A stretch of 64,000 nt of DNA from Planctomycetota bacterium (lineage in GTDB: Bacteria > Planctomycetota > B15-G4 > JADJEK01). The notes under the pieces were generated by a model, which did not search any database, was not told where the DNA came from, and saw nothing but the letters and a program-made list of their open reading frames with translations. The stretch covers positions 1,426,001 through 1,490,000 of the forward strand of contig JADJEK010000001.1 of NCBI GenBank assembly GCA_016709145.1, given 5' to 3'. The translations under genes were made by a program, and so were the position numbers. Positions 24,450 to 32,900 of this stretch are shown in pieces (the first letter of the stretch is position 1; each line of letters begins with the position of its first letter).

Positions 24450-26777
24450 ATGCGAACCATCCTCACCGACTCCGAAGTCCGTGCGAACCTCGCCCACCTC
24501 CAGAAGACCGCTGACCTCGTCGATCAACTGATCGACCTGACGCTCAATTTCCGGCAAAGCGGACACCCGGGCGGGTCGCGCTCGAAGGTCTATCTGTTCA
24601 CGAGCCTCTTGCTGTCGGGGGCGATGCGCTTCGACCTCGCGCACCCGGACAAGGCGTTCGGGGATCGGTTCGTGCTCGGCGCCGGACACTGCACGCCGCT
24701 GCTGTACTCGGCGTTGGCGCTGATGAACGAATTCTGGCTCGCCGCGGGCGCGAAGACCAAGGAGCCGCGCTTCTCGCTGTCGTCGGATCCGCATCGCGTG
24801 CTGCGCGCGGACGACTTGCTGACGTTCCGGCGCAACAAGGGCTTGCCCGGCCACGCCGAGATGGAAGGCAAGACGCTGTTCGTGAAGGCCAACACCGGAC
24901 CGTCCGGTCACGGCGTTCCGGCGGCCGCGGGCCAGGCGCTCGCGCTGATGCACTCGGGAGCGCGGGACGTCAACGTGTTCTGCCTCGAGGGCGAAGGCGG
25001 CCTGTCGGCCGGCGCGGTCCACGAAACGAAGAACTCGGCGTACGGCCTCGGCCTCGAGAACTTCGTGATGCTCGTCGACTGGAACAACTACGGCATCGAC
25101 GACCCGTGTCACGACTCGGTCGTCCACGGCACGCCGGAGACGTGGTTCGCGCCGTACGGCTGGCGCGTCGCCGGCACCGAGCACGGCACCGACTTCGCCG
25201 CGCTGATCGGCGCGTACCGCGAGATCGTCGGCGCCGCGAAGAAGGACGGCCGCCCCGGCATGATCTGGGCCAAGAACACGAAGGGCCGCGGCTACGGCGT
25301 CATCAACAACAAGAGCCACGGCACCGCGCACAAGCCGAACAGCGAGACGTTCTGGGCCACGAAGGCCGAGTTCCAGGACAAGTACGGCGTGAAGTTCGAG
25401 GGCTTCGGCAAGCCCGCGCCGGAAGAGAAGGGCGCGTTCCAGGCCCAGACGAAAGCGAACCTCGACCTCGTGCTCGACGTCATGAAGAAGGACGACGCGC
25501 TGGTGAAGTTCGTCGCCGGCCAGCTCGCGAAGAACGCGGACGCCGTGCCGACCAACCAGAACACGTCGCATCGCTGGACGTGCGTCGTCGATCCGGCGAA
25601 GGACGCGCGCGTCCTCGACGTGACGAAGTACCCGCAGGACTTGTTCGTCGCGCCCGGCAAGTCGGCGCCGAACCGCACGGGTCTCTCGGCGTGGGGCGCC
25701 TACGTCAACACGATCGCGAACGAAGTCGCCGGCCGCCCGCTGTTCGTCGTCTGCGCGGCGGACCTTGCGGAATCGACGAACATCGCCAGCTTCATGAAGG
25801 GCCACGGCACCTTCAAGGGCTTCGGCTGGTACGAGCGCTCCAAGTCGCCCGAAGGCGCGCTGCTGCCGCAGCAGATCACCGAGTTCACGAACTCCGCGAT
25901 CATGTGCGGCATGGCGAGCGTCAACTTCGCCGAGCACCCCGAGAAGGAGTTCGTCGGCTACTTCGGCGCGTGCTCGACGTACGGCTCGTTCTCGTACTTG
26001 AAGTACGGCCCGATGCGTTTGTTCTCGCAGCTCGCGCAGGACTCGCAGTTGAAGGTCGGCAAGGTGCTGTGGATCGCCGGGCACTCGGGACCGGAGACGG
26101 CCGAGGACTCGCGCACCCACTTCGGCATCTACGCGCCGGGCGTGACCGATCTGTTCCCGCGCGGTCATGTCGTCGACCTGCATCCGTTCGACCACAACGA
26201 AGTGCCGGTGCTCTTGTGCGCGGCGATGAACGCGCCGCCCGCGATCATCGCGCTGCACCTCACGCGGCCGAACGTCGAGACGCCCGATCGCAAGGCGCTC
26301 GGCAGCGCCGACTATCACGACGCCGCGAAGGGCGCGTACGTGATGAAGGACTGGGACGACAGCAAGGGCAAGCGCGCGGGCACCGTGATCTTCCGCGGCA
26401 CGAGCCCGATCAAGGCCGCGTTCGAACTCTTGAAGGACCACCGCGACGAACTGCCGAACGTCCGCTTCGTCGCCGCGCCGAGCCGCTACCTGTTCGAGCA
26501 CCAGCCGCAGAGCTACCGCGACCAAGTCCTGTCCTGGAACGACTGGCAGGACTCGATGTGCGTGACGAACAACGCGCGCCGCTCGATGTGCGACTGGTAC
26601 GCGAACAAGGTCTGCGAGGAGTACACGCTGTCGCCGGACTACGACGACCGCTGGCGCACGGGCGGCAGCGTCGACGAGATCCTCGACGAGTCGCACCTGA
26701 CCTGGCCGTGGGTGCTGAAGGGCATCCAGAAGTTCGCGAATGAGCACGACGCGCGGATGAAGCGGGTGCGGGGGTAA
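24450..26777 (+). CDS. tkt: Transketolase, long form
   Basis: The ATG at 24450 (MRTILTDSEVRANLAH) gives 775 residues, about 110 more than the usual transketolase. The thiamine-diphosphate domain has GHPGGSRSK, VLGAGHCTPLLYSAL and the metal/TPP motif LEGEGGLSAGAVHE with WNNYGID; GEG replaces the more common GDG. The pyrimidine-binding domain has LAESTNIA and ITEFTNSAIMCGMA. The C-terminal domain ends in DESHLTWPWVLKG. It should transfer two-carbon units between sugar phosphates in the non-oxidative pentose phosphate or Calvin-type cycle. Longer bacterial relatives of this kind exist, so phosphoketolase-like or other specificity cannot be fully excluded. No neighbour belongs to the same pathway. 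Confidence 0.88.
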   Translation: MRTILTDSEVRANLAHLQKTADLVDQLIDLTLNFRQSGHPGGSRSKVYLFTSLLLSGAMRFDLAHPDKAFGDRFVLGAGHCTPLLYSALALMNEFWLAAGAKTKEPRFSLSSDPHRVLRADDLLTFRRNKGLPGHAEMEGKTLFVKANTGPSGHGVPAAAGQALALMHSGARDVNVFCLEGEGGLSAGAVHETKNSAYGLGLENFVMLVDWNNYGIDDPCHDSVVHGTPETWFAPYGWRVAGTEHGTDFAALIGAYREIVGAAKKDGRPGMIWAKNTKGRGYGVINNKSHGTAHKPNSETFWATKAEFQDKYGVKFEGFGKPAPEEKGAFQAQTKANLDLVLDVMKKDDALVKFVAGQLAKNADAVPTNQNTSHRWTCVVDPAKDARVLDVTKYPQDLFVAPGKSAPNRTGLSAWGAYVNTIANEVAGRPLFVVCAADLAESTNIASFMKGHGTFKGFGWYERSKSPEGALLPQQITEFTNSAIMCGMASVNFAEHPEKEFVGYFGACSTYGSFSYLKYGPMRLFSQLAQDSQLKVGKVLWIAGHSGPETAEDSRTHFGIYAPGVTDLFPRGHVVDLHPFDHNEVPVLLCAAMNAPPAIIALHLTRPNVETPDRKALGSADYHDAAKGAYVMKDWDDSKGKRAGTVIFRGTSPIKAAFELLKDHRDELPNVRFVAAPSRYLFEHQPQSYRDQVLSWNDWQDSMCVTNNARRSMCDWYANKVCEEYTLSPDYDDRWRTGGSVDEILDESHLTWPWVLKGIQKFANEHDARMKRVRG

Positions 26778-26987
26778 TCTCCACCCGTGGTTGTGAGAGG
26801 AATTGAGGGTTTCGGATCGAAGGACGCGCATGCGGCGCGATGTCGTCGTTGCGAGTCGAGGTATGCGATGAGCGAACGAGGCGACTCAGGTCGGGAAGCG
26901 GGCTAACGCGGATCGGAGTCCGCTTCGGTATCCGCGCGTTGTTCGTGAGCGGGATTCACTCGGGGCATGGAGCAGGGGGTTAAGCAA

Positions 26988-28475
26988 ATGTGTGACTTGC
27001 GACACCGGGCGTGGGGCGTCATCGCTCTCACGGGGATGTGGTTCGTGTGGTTCCCCTCGGATGGTCTCGGGCAACCCGTGCCGTGGACCAACCCAGCGAT
27101 TCGAGTGTTGGTGGTTGGCGAGCCAAAGATCAAGTGGTCGGAACCCGATCTCCAGACGCAGCGCATGACGGCTCGCTGCGTGTTTTCGTTCGACCGTGGC
27201 GATGGGACCGTCGTCGAGAAGTCCATCGAACTCGGGACGAAGGGTCCGATGGAATCGGTCACGACGGAGGAGCACCGTTACTCGGTGTCAGCTTTGGACC
27301 GAGAGACGTGGAAACCCGCGCGCGCATTCCCCGAGCTCGCTGGTCCGGGGCGTCCGACCGAGCGCAAAATGCTGGACGCGGCACGCAAGCACATCGAAGC
27401 CAGCGGCGAGTATCGCTACGGCGGCTCGGTAGCGGCTCCGTCGCTCAAACCGGACGCGAAGCAAATAGTGCTTCCGCACGGGAAGTTCACCGTAAAGAAC
27501 GCCGCTTCGCGGCCGTTCGTGATGCGAGTCATCGCTTATCAGAACTACCGCGGATACTGGAACCGTGCGCTCGATGTGACTCCGCAGCTCACCCCCAAGA
27601 AGACGCAGACCATGCCGTTTCCGTCTCCGGAGTACGTACATGGGTTTGCATTCTTGCTCTGCACTCCCACCGGAGTTTCCGGGCCCTGGTGGGTCGAAGC
27701 CGGGAAGGGAGCACATGCCGTCACGATCGGGGAACCGATCCTGCCCCCGGTCGGGTATGTGCGAGCTGCGACGGGCAGCGCCGAGGACCCGACCGCACCG
27801 TGGGTGTTTACGTATTCCGCATGGCCCATGGCGCAGACACTCGTCGTCAAGGTCCACAACGAGGAAGGTGCTGGCGATCTGACGTGCGAAGTGCTCGATC
27901 CGGCAGGAAACGTCATTGCCGTGTCGCACGGCGCAGACCTCGCGAACGACGTCTGTGTGGTCCAGATTCCACGAGGGGGTGACCTCCCAATTCGTGTGCG
28001 TGCCCAGGGTGCTAGAGGGCCCTTACGCTTCCTTTGCGAGTTCCGAGCCATCGCACATGACGACCTCGCGACACAATGCGTCAATGACACTGCCTCGGAG
28101 GAATGGGCGTTTGGCCTCGTGGCGCTCGCAATTGCGGCCGCCCGGAATAATGATGCGGCCGCCGCTCAGATCATGTGGGGAATGATCAAGTCCGGAGCGG
28201 GGGTCGCTCTTTCGATCGCGTTGGTTCGCGAAGTGGTCGAGCAACTCGGAAACCACGCGGAGATCGCGTGGGAGAACGTCAGGACGGAAGAGGTTCGGGA
28301 TCTCGTCCGACCGGCGACCGACCTGGTTCCCGACGGAGCGAATGCGGAGATCGGGATTGCCGCGTGCTTCGTCGACCGGCTCCTGGCGCAGATCGAGGCC
28401 CACGTTTACGACACCGCAATCTGGCAACCCGAAATCGACTTAACGCTTCGGAAGACGACCGCACCGCCGAAGTGA
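26988..28475 (+). CDS. Exported protein of unknown function upstream of the defence operon
   Basis: The ATG at 26988 has AGGGGG eight bases upstream and gives 495 residues; ATG 26967 would add seven. An N-terminal hydrophobic segment (VIALTGMWFVWFPSDGLG) looks like a signal peptide. The middle is beta-rich (residues about 150-350) and the C-terminal 120 residues are helical. No motif is recognised. Codon choice appears less GC-biased than in the housekeeping genes, suggesting that acquired DNA begins here. It ends 49 bases before the helicase in the same direction, so it may be co-transcribed, but export argues against a direct role in restriction. Confidence 0.65.
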   Translation: MCDLRHRAWGVIALTGMWFVWFPSDGLGQPVPWTNPAIRVLVVGEPKIKWSEPDLQTQRMTARCVFSFDRGDGTVVEKSIELGTKGPMESVTTEEHRYSVSALDRETWKPARAFPELAGPGRPTERKMLDAARKHIEASGEYRYGGSVAAPSLKPDAKQIVLPHGKFTVKNAASRPFVMRVIAYQNYRGYWNRALDVTPQLTPKKTQTMPFPSPEYVHGFAFLLCTPTGVSGPWWVEAGKGAHAVTIGEPILPPVGYVRAATGSAEDPTAPWVFTYSAWPMAQTLVVKVHNEEGAGDLTCEVLDPAGNVIAVSHGADLANDVCVVQIPRGGDLPIRVRAQGARGPLRFLCEFRAIAHDDLATQCVNDTASEEWAFGLVALAIAAARNNDAAAAQIMWGMIKSGAGVALSIALVREVVEQLGNHAEIAWENVRTEEVRDLVRPATDLVPDGANAEIGIAACFVDRLLAQIEAHVYDTAIWQPEIDLTLRKTTAPPK

Positions 28476-28524
28476 GGTTTGAGTTCCAGATGCCAATTGC
28501 GATCGAGTCGAGGCTCAAGCCCGA

Positions 28525-31374
28525 ATGCCCAGCCCGCACCACACCAAATACTGGGCACACGAGCTCACGCTCCGCGGTGCGACGGGCACGATCGAGTCTC
28601 TCTCTCGATCCATCGCCGGCGCTCGCGTCGACCTGAATCCACACCAAGTCGACGCCGCGCTCTTCGCGCTGCGGTCTCCCCTCGCGCGCGGCGTGATCCT
28701 CGCCGACGAGGTCGGTCTCGGAAAGACGATCGAAGCCTCCCTCGTCATCGCGCAACGTTGGGCTGAGCGCCGCCGGCGCACTCTCTTGATCGTCCCCGCG
28801 ATGCTGCGCACGCAGTGGTCGGTTGAACTCGAATCGAAGTTCTTCCTTCCGACCCGGATCCTTGATGCGCGGGTCTGTGCGGATCTTCGGGTGGCCGGTG
28901 TCACTCGCCCGTTCGACGACGGTGAGCGTGTGCTTGTGTGTTCGTACCAGTTCGCGGCACAGCACGCCGATGAAGTCGCGAGCGCGCGGTGGGACCTCGT
29001 CGTCGTCGACGAAGCGCATCGACTGCGCAACGTGTACCGGCCATCGAGCCGCACGGCCCGTGCGATCGTCGATGCGATCCACGGTGCACCGAAGCTCCTG
29101 CTGACCGCAACGCCGCTGCAGAACTCGTTGATGGAGCTGTTCGGGCTCGCCAGTGTCATCGATGAACACGTTTTCGGCGACGCGGATTCGTTCCGCGAGC
29201 AATTCGTAAGAGCCCAGGACGAAGAGACGCGAAACGAGGACCTGCGACGTCGATTGCGTTCGATCTGTGTTCGAACACTGCGTCGCCAAGTCGTCGAGTA
29301 CATCCCATTCACCCGTCGCGTGCCGGTCACGCAGGACTTCCTGCCCGGGGACGACGAGCACGAGTTGTACGAGCGAATCTCCTCCTACCTGCAACGCGAG
29401 GATCTCGTCGCGCTGCCAGCCAGCCAACGGACGCTCGTCGTTCTCGTACTTCGGAAGCTGCTCGCCTCGTCGACCTTCGCGATCGCGAACACGCTCGATC
29501 GGCTCGTTCGTCTGCTCGAAGGCATGGTGCCGTTGGAGGAAACGGTCCTCGACGACGAGGACCTCGAGGGAGTCGACGAACTCGCCGACGAGTTGGAGGA
29601 GAACAGGGACTCCGATCCGAGCTCTCCGACCGACAGCACGGGAACCAATACAGAGCGAGGCCGGATCCAAGCCGAGCTCAGCGAGCTGCGGGAGTTCGCA
29701 AGGCTTGCTCGGACGATCGGAGTGAACGCGAAGGGGGAAGCCCTGGTCCCCGCTCTGAACCTCGCACTGCGTCGCGCCGAGGAGTTGGGAGCGGCGCGGA
29801 AGGCGGTCGTCTTCACCGAGTCGAGGCGCACCCAGGAGTATCTGTTCGAACTGCTGAACGCGCGGGGGTTCAAGGACCAAGTCGTGCTGATCAACGGCAC
29901 GAACTCCGACGCCAAGTCGCGCGAGATTTACGAGACCTGGCGCGCACGGCATGCGCAGTCCGACCGGTTGACCGGCTCGCGCGGTGTCGACGCGAAAGCA
30001 GCCTTGATCGACCACTTCCGCGATCACGCCACGATTCTGATCGCGACCGAAGCTGCCGCCGAAGGCGTCAATCTCCAGTTCTGTTCGTTGGTCGTGAACT
30101 ACGACCTCCCGTGGAATCCGCAGCGCATCGAGCAGCGCATCGGTCGCTGCCATCGCTACGGGCAGCGTCACGACGTGGTCGTGGTGAACTTCCTCAATCG
30201 GCGTAACGAGGCCGACCAGCGTGTGCTCGAGCTCCTCGCGCAGAAGTTCAAACTGTTCGACGGAGTGTTCGGCGCCAGTGACGAGGTCCTCGGGGCGCTC
30301 GAGTCCGGAGTCGACATCGAACGGCGAATCGCACGCGTGTACCAGACCTGTCGAACGGCCGAAGAGATTCGCGCCGCGTTCGACATGCTTCAGTCCGAAC
30401 TGGACGAGCAGATCCAGTCGCGCCTTGCGCGCACTCGCGAGCAGTTGCTCGAACACTTCGATGAAGACGTCAGCACGCGATTGCGGGTGCACCGGGATAA
30501 GACCCTCGAGAACCTCTCGTCGCGCGAGCGCTTCCTCTTCGAGCTGACGCGAGTGGAGCTCGGCGTGGTCGCGCGATTCGAGGCGGACTGCCCGCGGTTC
30601 CACTACGACGGAAATGCGGCGAACCGAGGGACGTACCACCTCGATTGGCGGGAAGCGGAACGCCTGGGCGACACGTTCTATCGACAGGACCATCCGTTGG
30701 CGCGGGAGGTCATCGAGCGTGCACTCGCACGGGAAGTGGCGCCGTCCTCGCTGATCCTGCACTACGACGTCCAGCGTGGCCGACACGCAGTGATCGAGCC
30801 TTGGCTCGGCATGCAGGGCTGGATCACGGTCGCGAAGCTGTCGATCGAGTCGTTCACGACCGAGGAGTTCCTCGTGTTCGTCGCCCGGTCCGACGATGGC
30901 GACAGCTTGGACGAGGAAACGTGCCGGAAGCTCTTGTGCCTTCCCGCCACGATGGAGACCGGGGAAGCGCCGATCCCGCCTGACTTCGGTCCAGGGCTCC
31001 GGTCCGCTGGGGAAGCGAAGGCCGCGATTGTCGACGCGCGCAATGGTCAGTTCTTCGACGAAGAGGTCCTGAAGCTCGACCGCTGGGCCGAGGACCTGAA
31101 GCGCGGGCTCGAGCGCGAGTTGAAGGAACTCGATCAACGGATCCGGGAAGCGCGGAAGGTGGCCGCACTGAAGCAATCGCTGGCCGACAAGTTGGAGGCG
31201 CAGCGATCACTCAAGTCCTTGGACGCCGCACGCAGTCGCAAGCGCCGTGAGCTCTTCGACGGACAGGACGCGATCGACGCTCGCCGCGACGAACTGATCG
31301 CCCGCATCGAGAAACAACTCAGCCAGCGCCGGTCATGGACCCCGGTGTGTACCTTCCGGTGGAGGTTGGCATGA
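28525..31374 (+). CDS. SNF2-family helicase/translocase, first gene of the defence operon
   Basis: This 949-residue superfamily 2 protein has Walker A at about 61-68 (DEVGLGKT), DEAH at 162-165, LLLTATPLQN motif III, a C-terminal RecA fold with KAVVFTESRRTQEYL and ATEAAAEGVNLQF, and motif VI IGRCHRYGQ at about 539-547. These are SNF2/RapA-type features. An acidic insert (about 340-385, DDEDLEGVDELADELEE) and a long helical C-terminus (about 600-949, ending in a charged coiled coil) complete it. It probably moves along double-stranded DNA. Its stop overlaps the next start (ATGA). It resembles the SNF2 helicases of DISARM and other defence loci, but drmA and drmB are absent. Confidence 0.9.
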   Translation: MPSPHHTKYWAHELTLRGATGTIESLSRSIAGARVDLNPHQVDAALFALRSPLARGVILADEVGLGKTIEASLVIAQRWAERRRRTLLIVPAMLRTQWSVELESKFFLPTRILDARVCADLRVAGVTRPFDDGERVLVCSYQFAAQHADEVASARWDLVVVDEAHRLRNVYRPSSRTARAIVDAIHGAPKLLLTATPLQNSLMELFGLASVIDEHVFGDADSFREQFVRAQDEETRNEDLRRRLRSICVRTLRRQVVEYIPFTRRVPVTQDFLPGDDEHELYERISSYLQREDLVALPASQRTLVVLVLRKLLASSTFAIANTLDRLVRLLEGMVPLEETVLDDEDLEGVDELADELEENRDSDPSSPTDSTGTNTERGRIQAELSELREFARLARTIGVNAKGEALVPALNLALRRAEELGAARKAVVFTESRRTQEYLFELLNARGFKDQVVLINGTNSDAKSREIYETWRARHAQSDRLTGSRGVDAKAALIDHFRDHATILIATEAAAEGVNLQFCSLVVNYDLPWNPQRIEQRIGRCHRYGQRHDVVVVNFLNRRNEADQRVLELLAQKFKLFDGVFGASDEVLGALESGVDIERRIARVYQTCRTAEEIRAAFDMLQSELDEQIQSRLARTREQLLEHFDEDVSTRLRVHRDKTLENLSSRERFLFELTRVELGVVARFEADCPRFHYDGNAANRGTYHLDWREAERLGDTFYRQDHPLAREVIERALAREVAPSSLILHYDVQRGRHAVIEPWLGMQGWITVAKLSIESFTTEEFLVFVARSDDGDSLDEETCRKLLCLPATMETGEAPIPPDFGPGLRSAGEAKAAIVDARNGQFFDEEVLKLDRWAEDLKRGLERELKELDQRIREARKVAALKQSLADKLEAQRSLKSLDAARSRKRRELFDGQDAIDARRDELIARIEKQLSQRRSWTPVCTFRWRLA

Positions 31375-32900
31375 CGGAACCACGGGCCATCACGCGAAAG
31401 GAAGTCGACGCACTCGTGCGCAAGGGCGAAGGCCTGCGCGTCGAGTTCAAGCGTTCGACTTCCGAATTGCGCGAGGGCATGCAGACGATCTCGGCGTTCC
31501 TGAACACGGATGGCGGTGCCGTCCTCTTTGGAATCCGCCCCGAGGGACGGATCGAAGGGCAGCAGATCTCCGATCAGACGCTGCGCGAGATCGCCCAAGC
31601 CATGGACCGCTTCGAACCTCCGGTGACGGTTACGACCGCCACGCTGCCGATCGCGGCCGACCGACAGGTCGTGGTTTTGCGAGTGGAGCGCGCACTCGAC
31701 TCGGTGCCGGTGAGTTACGAGGGCCGACCCTACGAACGCATCGGCAGTGTCACGCGGCGCATGACGCAGGCGCGTTCCGAAGAATTGCTGTTCGAGCGCG
31801 CCCACGCGCGGCGGCGATGGGAGAACCAGCCAGCCGTCGGCGTGCGCGTCGCGGACCTCGATCGCGAAGAGATCCTCCGCGTTCGCGAGTTGGCGATCCA
31901 ACAGCGTCGCATCTCGGCGGACACGGCGCGCAAACCCGAAGACGTGCTCGATCGGTTGGGATTGCGGCAAGGCCGATCGCTGACCCAGGCCGCGCTCGTG
32001 TTGTTCGGCACGAAGTTCCTGCCCGACTACCCCCAGTGCATGCTCAAGCTCGGCCGCTTTCGCGGGACCAACGTGCTGGGCGACATCCTCGACAACCGCC
32101 AAGAACACATGCATGCGTTCGCGATGGTGCGTGAGGGAATGGCGTTCCTCGAGCGCACTCTTCCCTTGGGCGCGACCTTCCCGAAGGGACGCATCGAGCG
32201 CGAAGATCGATTTCCGGTCCCGCCCGAAGCGATGCGCGAAGTGCTGCTGAACGCCGTCATGCATCGCGACTACGCGGACTGGGGCGGCTACATCGCGATC
32301 GCGGTCTTCGACGACCGCGTCGAGATCCGCAGCAGCGGCAAGCTGCCGTTCGGGATCACGCCCGAGATGCTCACGCGCAACCACCTCTCGCGCCCGCGAA
32401 ACCTACTGATCGCAGAGACGTTCCACCGCACGGGCGCGGTCGAGATCTGGGGACGAGGCACGAACCGCGTCATCGACGCATGCCGCGCTGCGAGGTCGCC
32501 ACTGCCCAAGTTCGCAGAACAGCAAGGCTTCGTGATCGTGACATTCCCGTTCTCGCGAACGCAGCGCGGCGGGGTCCAGGCCACCGGCTCGACGACGGTT
32601 GCCACGGATGAGACCCCCCAAGTCACCCCTCATGAGACCCCCCAAGTCACCCCCCATGAGACCCCCCAAGTCAGGCTCGTCCTCGAACTGCGCGGCGAGA
32701 TGTCCCGCCGCGCGATCAGCGATGCGCTCGGATTGAAGGACACGAAGCATTTCAGGCAGACCTATGTGCTTCCCGCGCTCGTGAACGGCCTGATCGAAAT
32801 GACGTTGCCCGACAGACCGACGAGCCGCGCACAGAAGTATCGATTGACCACGAAGGGCAAGCGCATCGCCGCCGCGGCGAAGCGTGAGCGAGGACACTGA
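31371..32900 (+). CDS. AlbA_2 / HATPase-type ATP-binding protein with winged-helix C-terminus
   Basis: The ATG at 31371 has GGAGG six bases upstream, giving 509 residues. An AlbA_2 (divergent AAA_4/Schlafen-like) domain covers about 15-130 (EGLRVEFKRSTSE, TISAFLNTDGGAVLFGI). A HATPase_c_4 domain follows at about 280-400, with Asn near 294 in LLNAVMHRDY and the glycine-rich GRGTNRV near 361. A linker with three TPxV repeats at about 412-436 joins a winged-helix-like C-terminus (MSRRAISDALGLKDTKHFR...GLIEMT). Relatives often accompany restriction-modification genes; nucleic-acid binding or transcriptional control is plausible. It overlaps its neighbours by a few bases on both sides. Confidence 0.85.
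   Translation: MTEPRAITRKEVDALVRKGEGLRVEFKRSTSELREGMQTISAFLNTDGGAVLFGIRPEGRIEGQQISDQTLREIAQAMDRFEPPVTVTTATLPIAADRQVVVLRVERALDSVPVSYEGRPYERIGSVTRRMTQARSEELLFERAHARRRWENQPAVGVRVADLDREEILRVRELAIQQRRISADTARKPEDVLDRLGLRQGRSLTQAALVLFGTKFLPDYPQCMLKLGRFRGTNVLGDILDNRQEHMHAFAMVREGMAFLERTLPLGATFPKGRIEREDRFPVPPEAMREVLLNAVMHRDYADWGGYIAIAVFDDRVEIRSSGKLPFGITPEMLTRNHLSRPRNLLIAETFHRTGAVEIWGRGTNRVIDACRAARSPLPKFAEQQGFVIVTFPFSRTQRGGVQATGSTTVATDETPQVTPHETPQVTPHETPQVRLVLELRGEMSRRAISDALGLKDTKHFRQTYVLPALVNGLIEMTLPDRPTSRAQKYRLTTKGKRIAAAAKRERGH
32607..32678 (+). repeat. 24-bp in-frame tandem repeat encoding the TPxV linker
   Basis: The unit begins CATGAGACCCCCCAAGTCAC and runs 24 bases at 32607, 32631 and 32655, the third copy diverging after AAGTCA. 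It encodes HETPQVTP-type octapeptides between the ATPase and winged-helix domains. The near-identity at DNA level suggests recent slippage, and the linker length may vary between strains. Confidence 0.9.
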
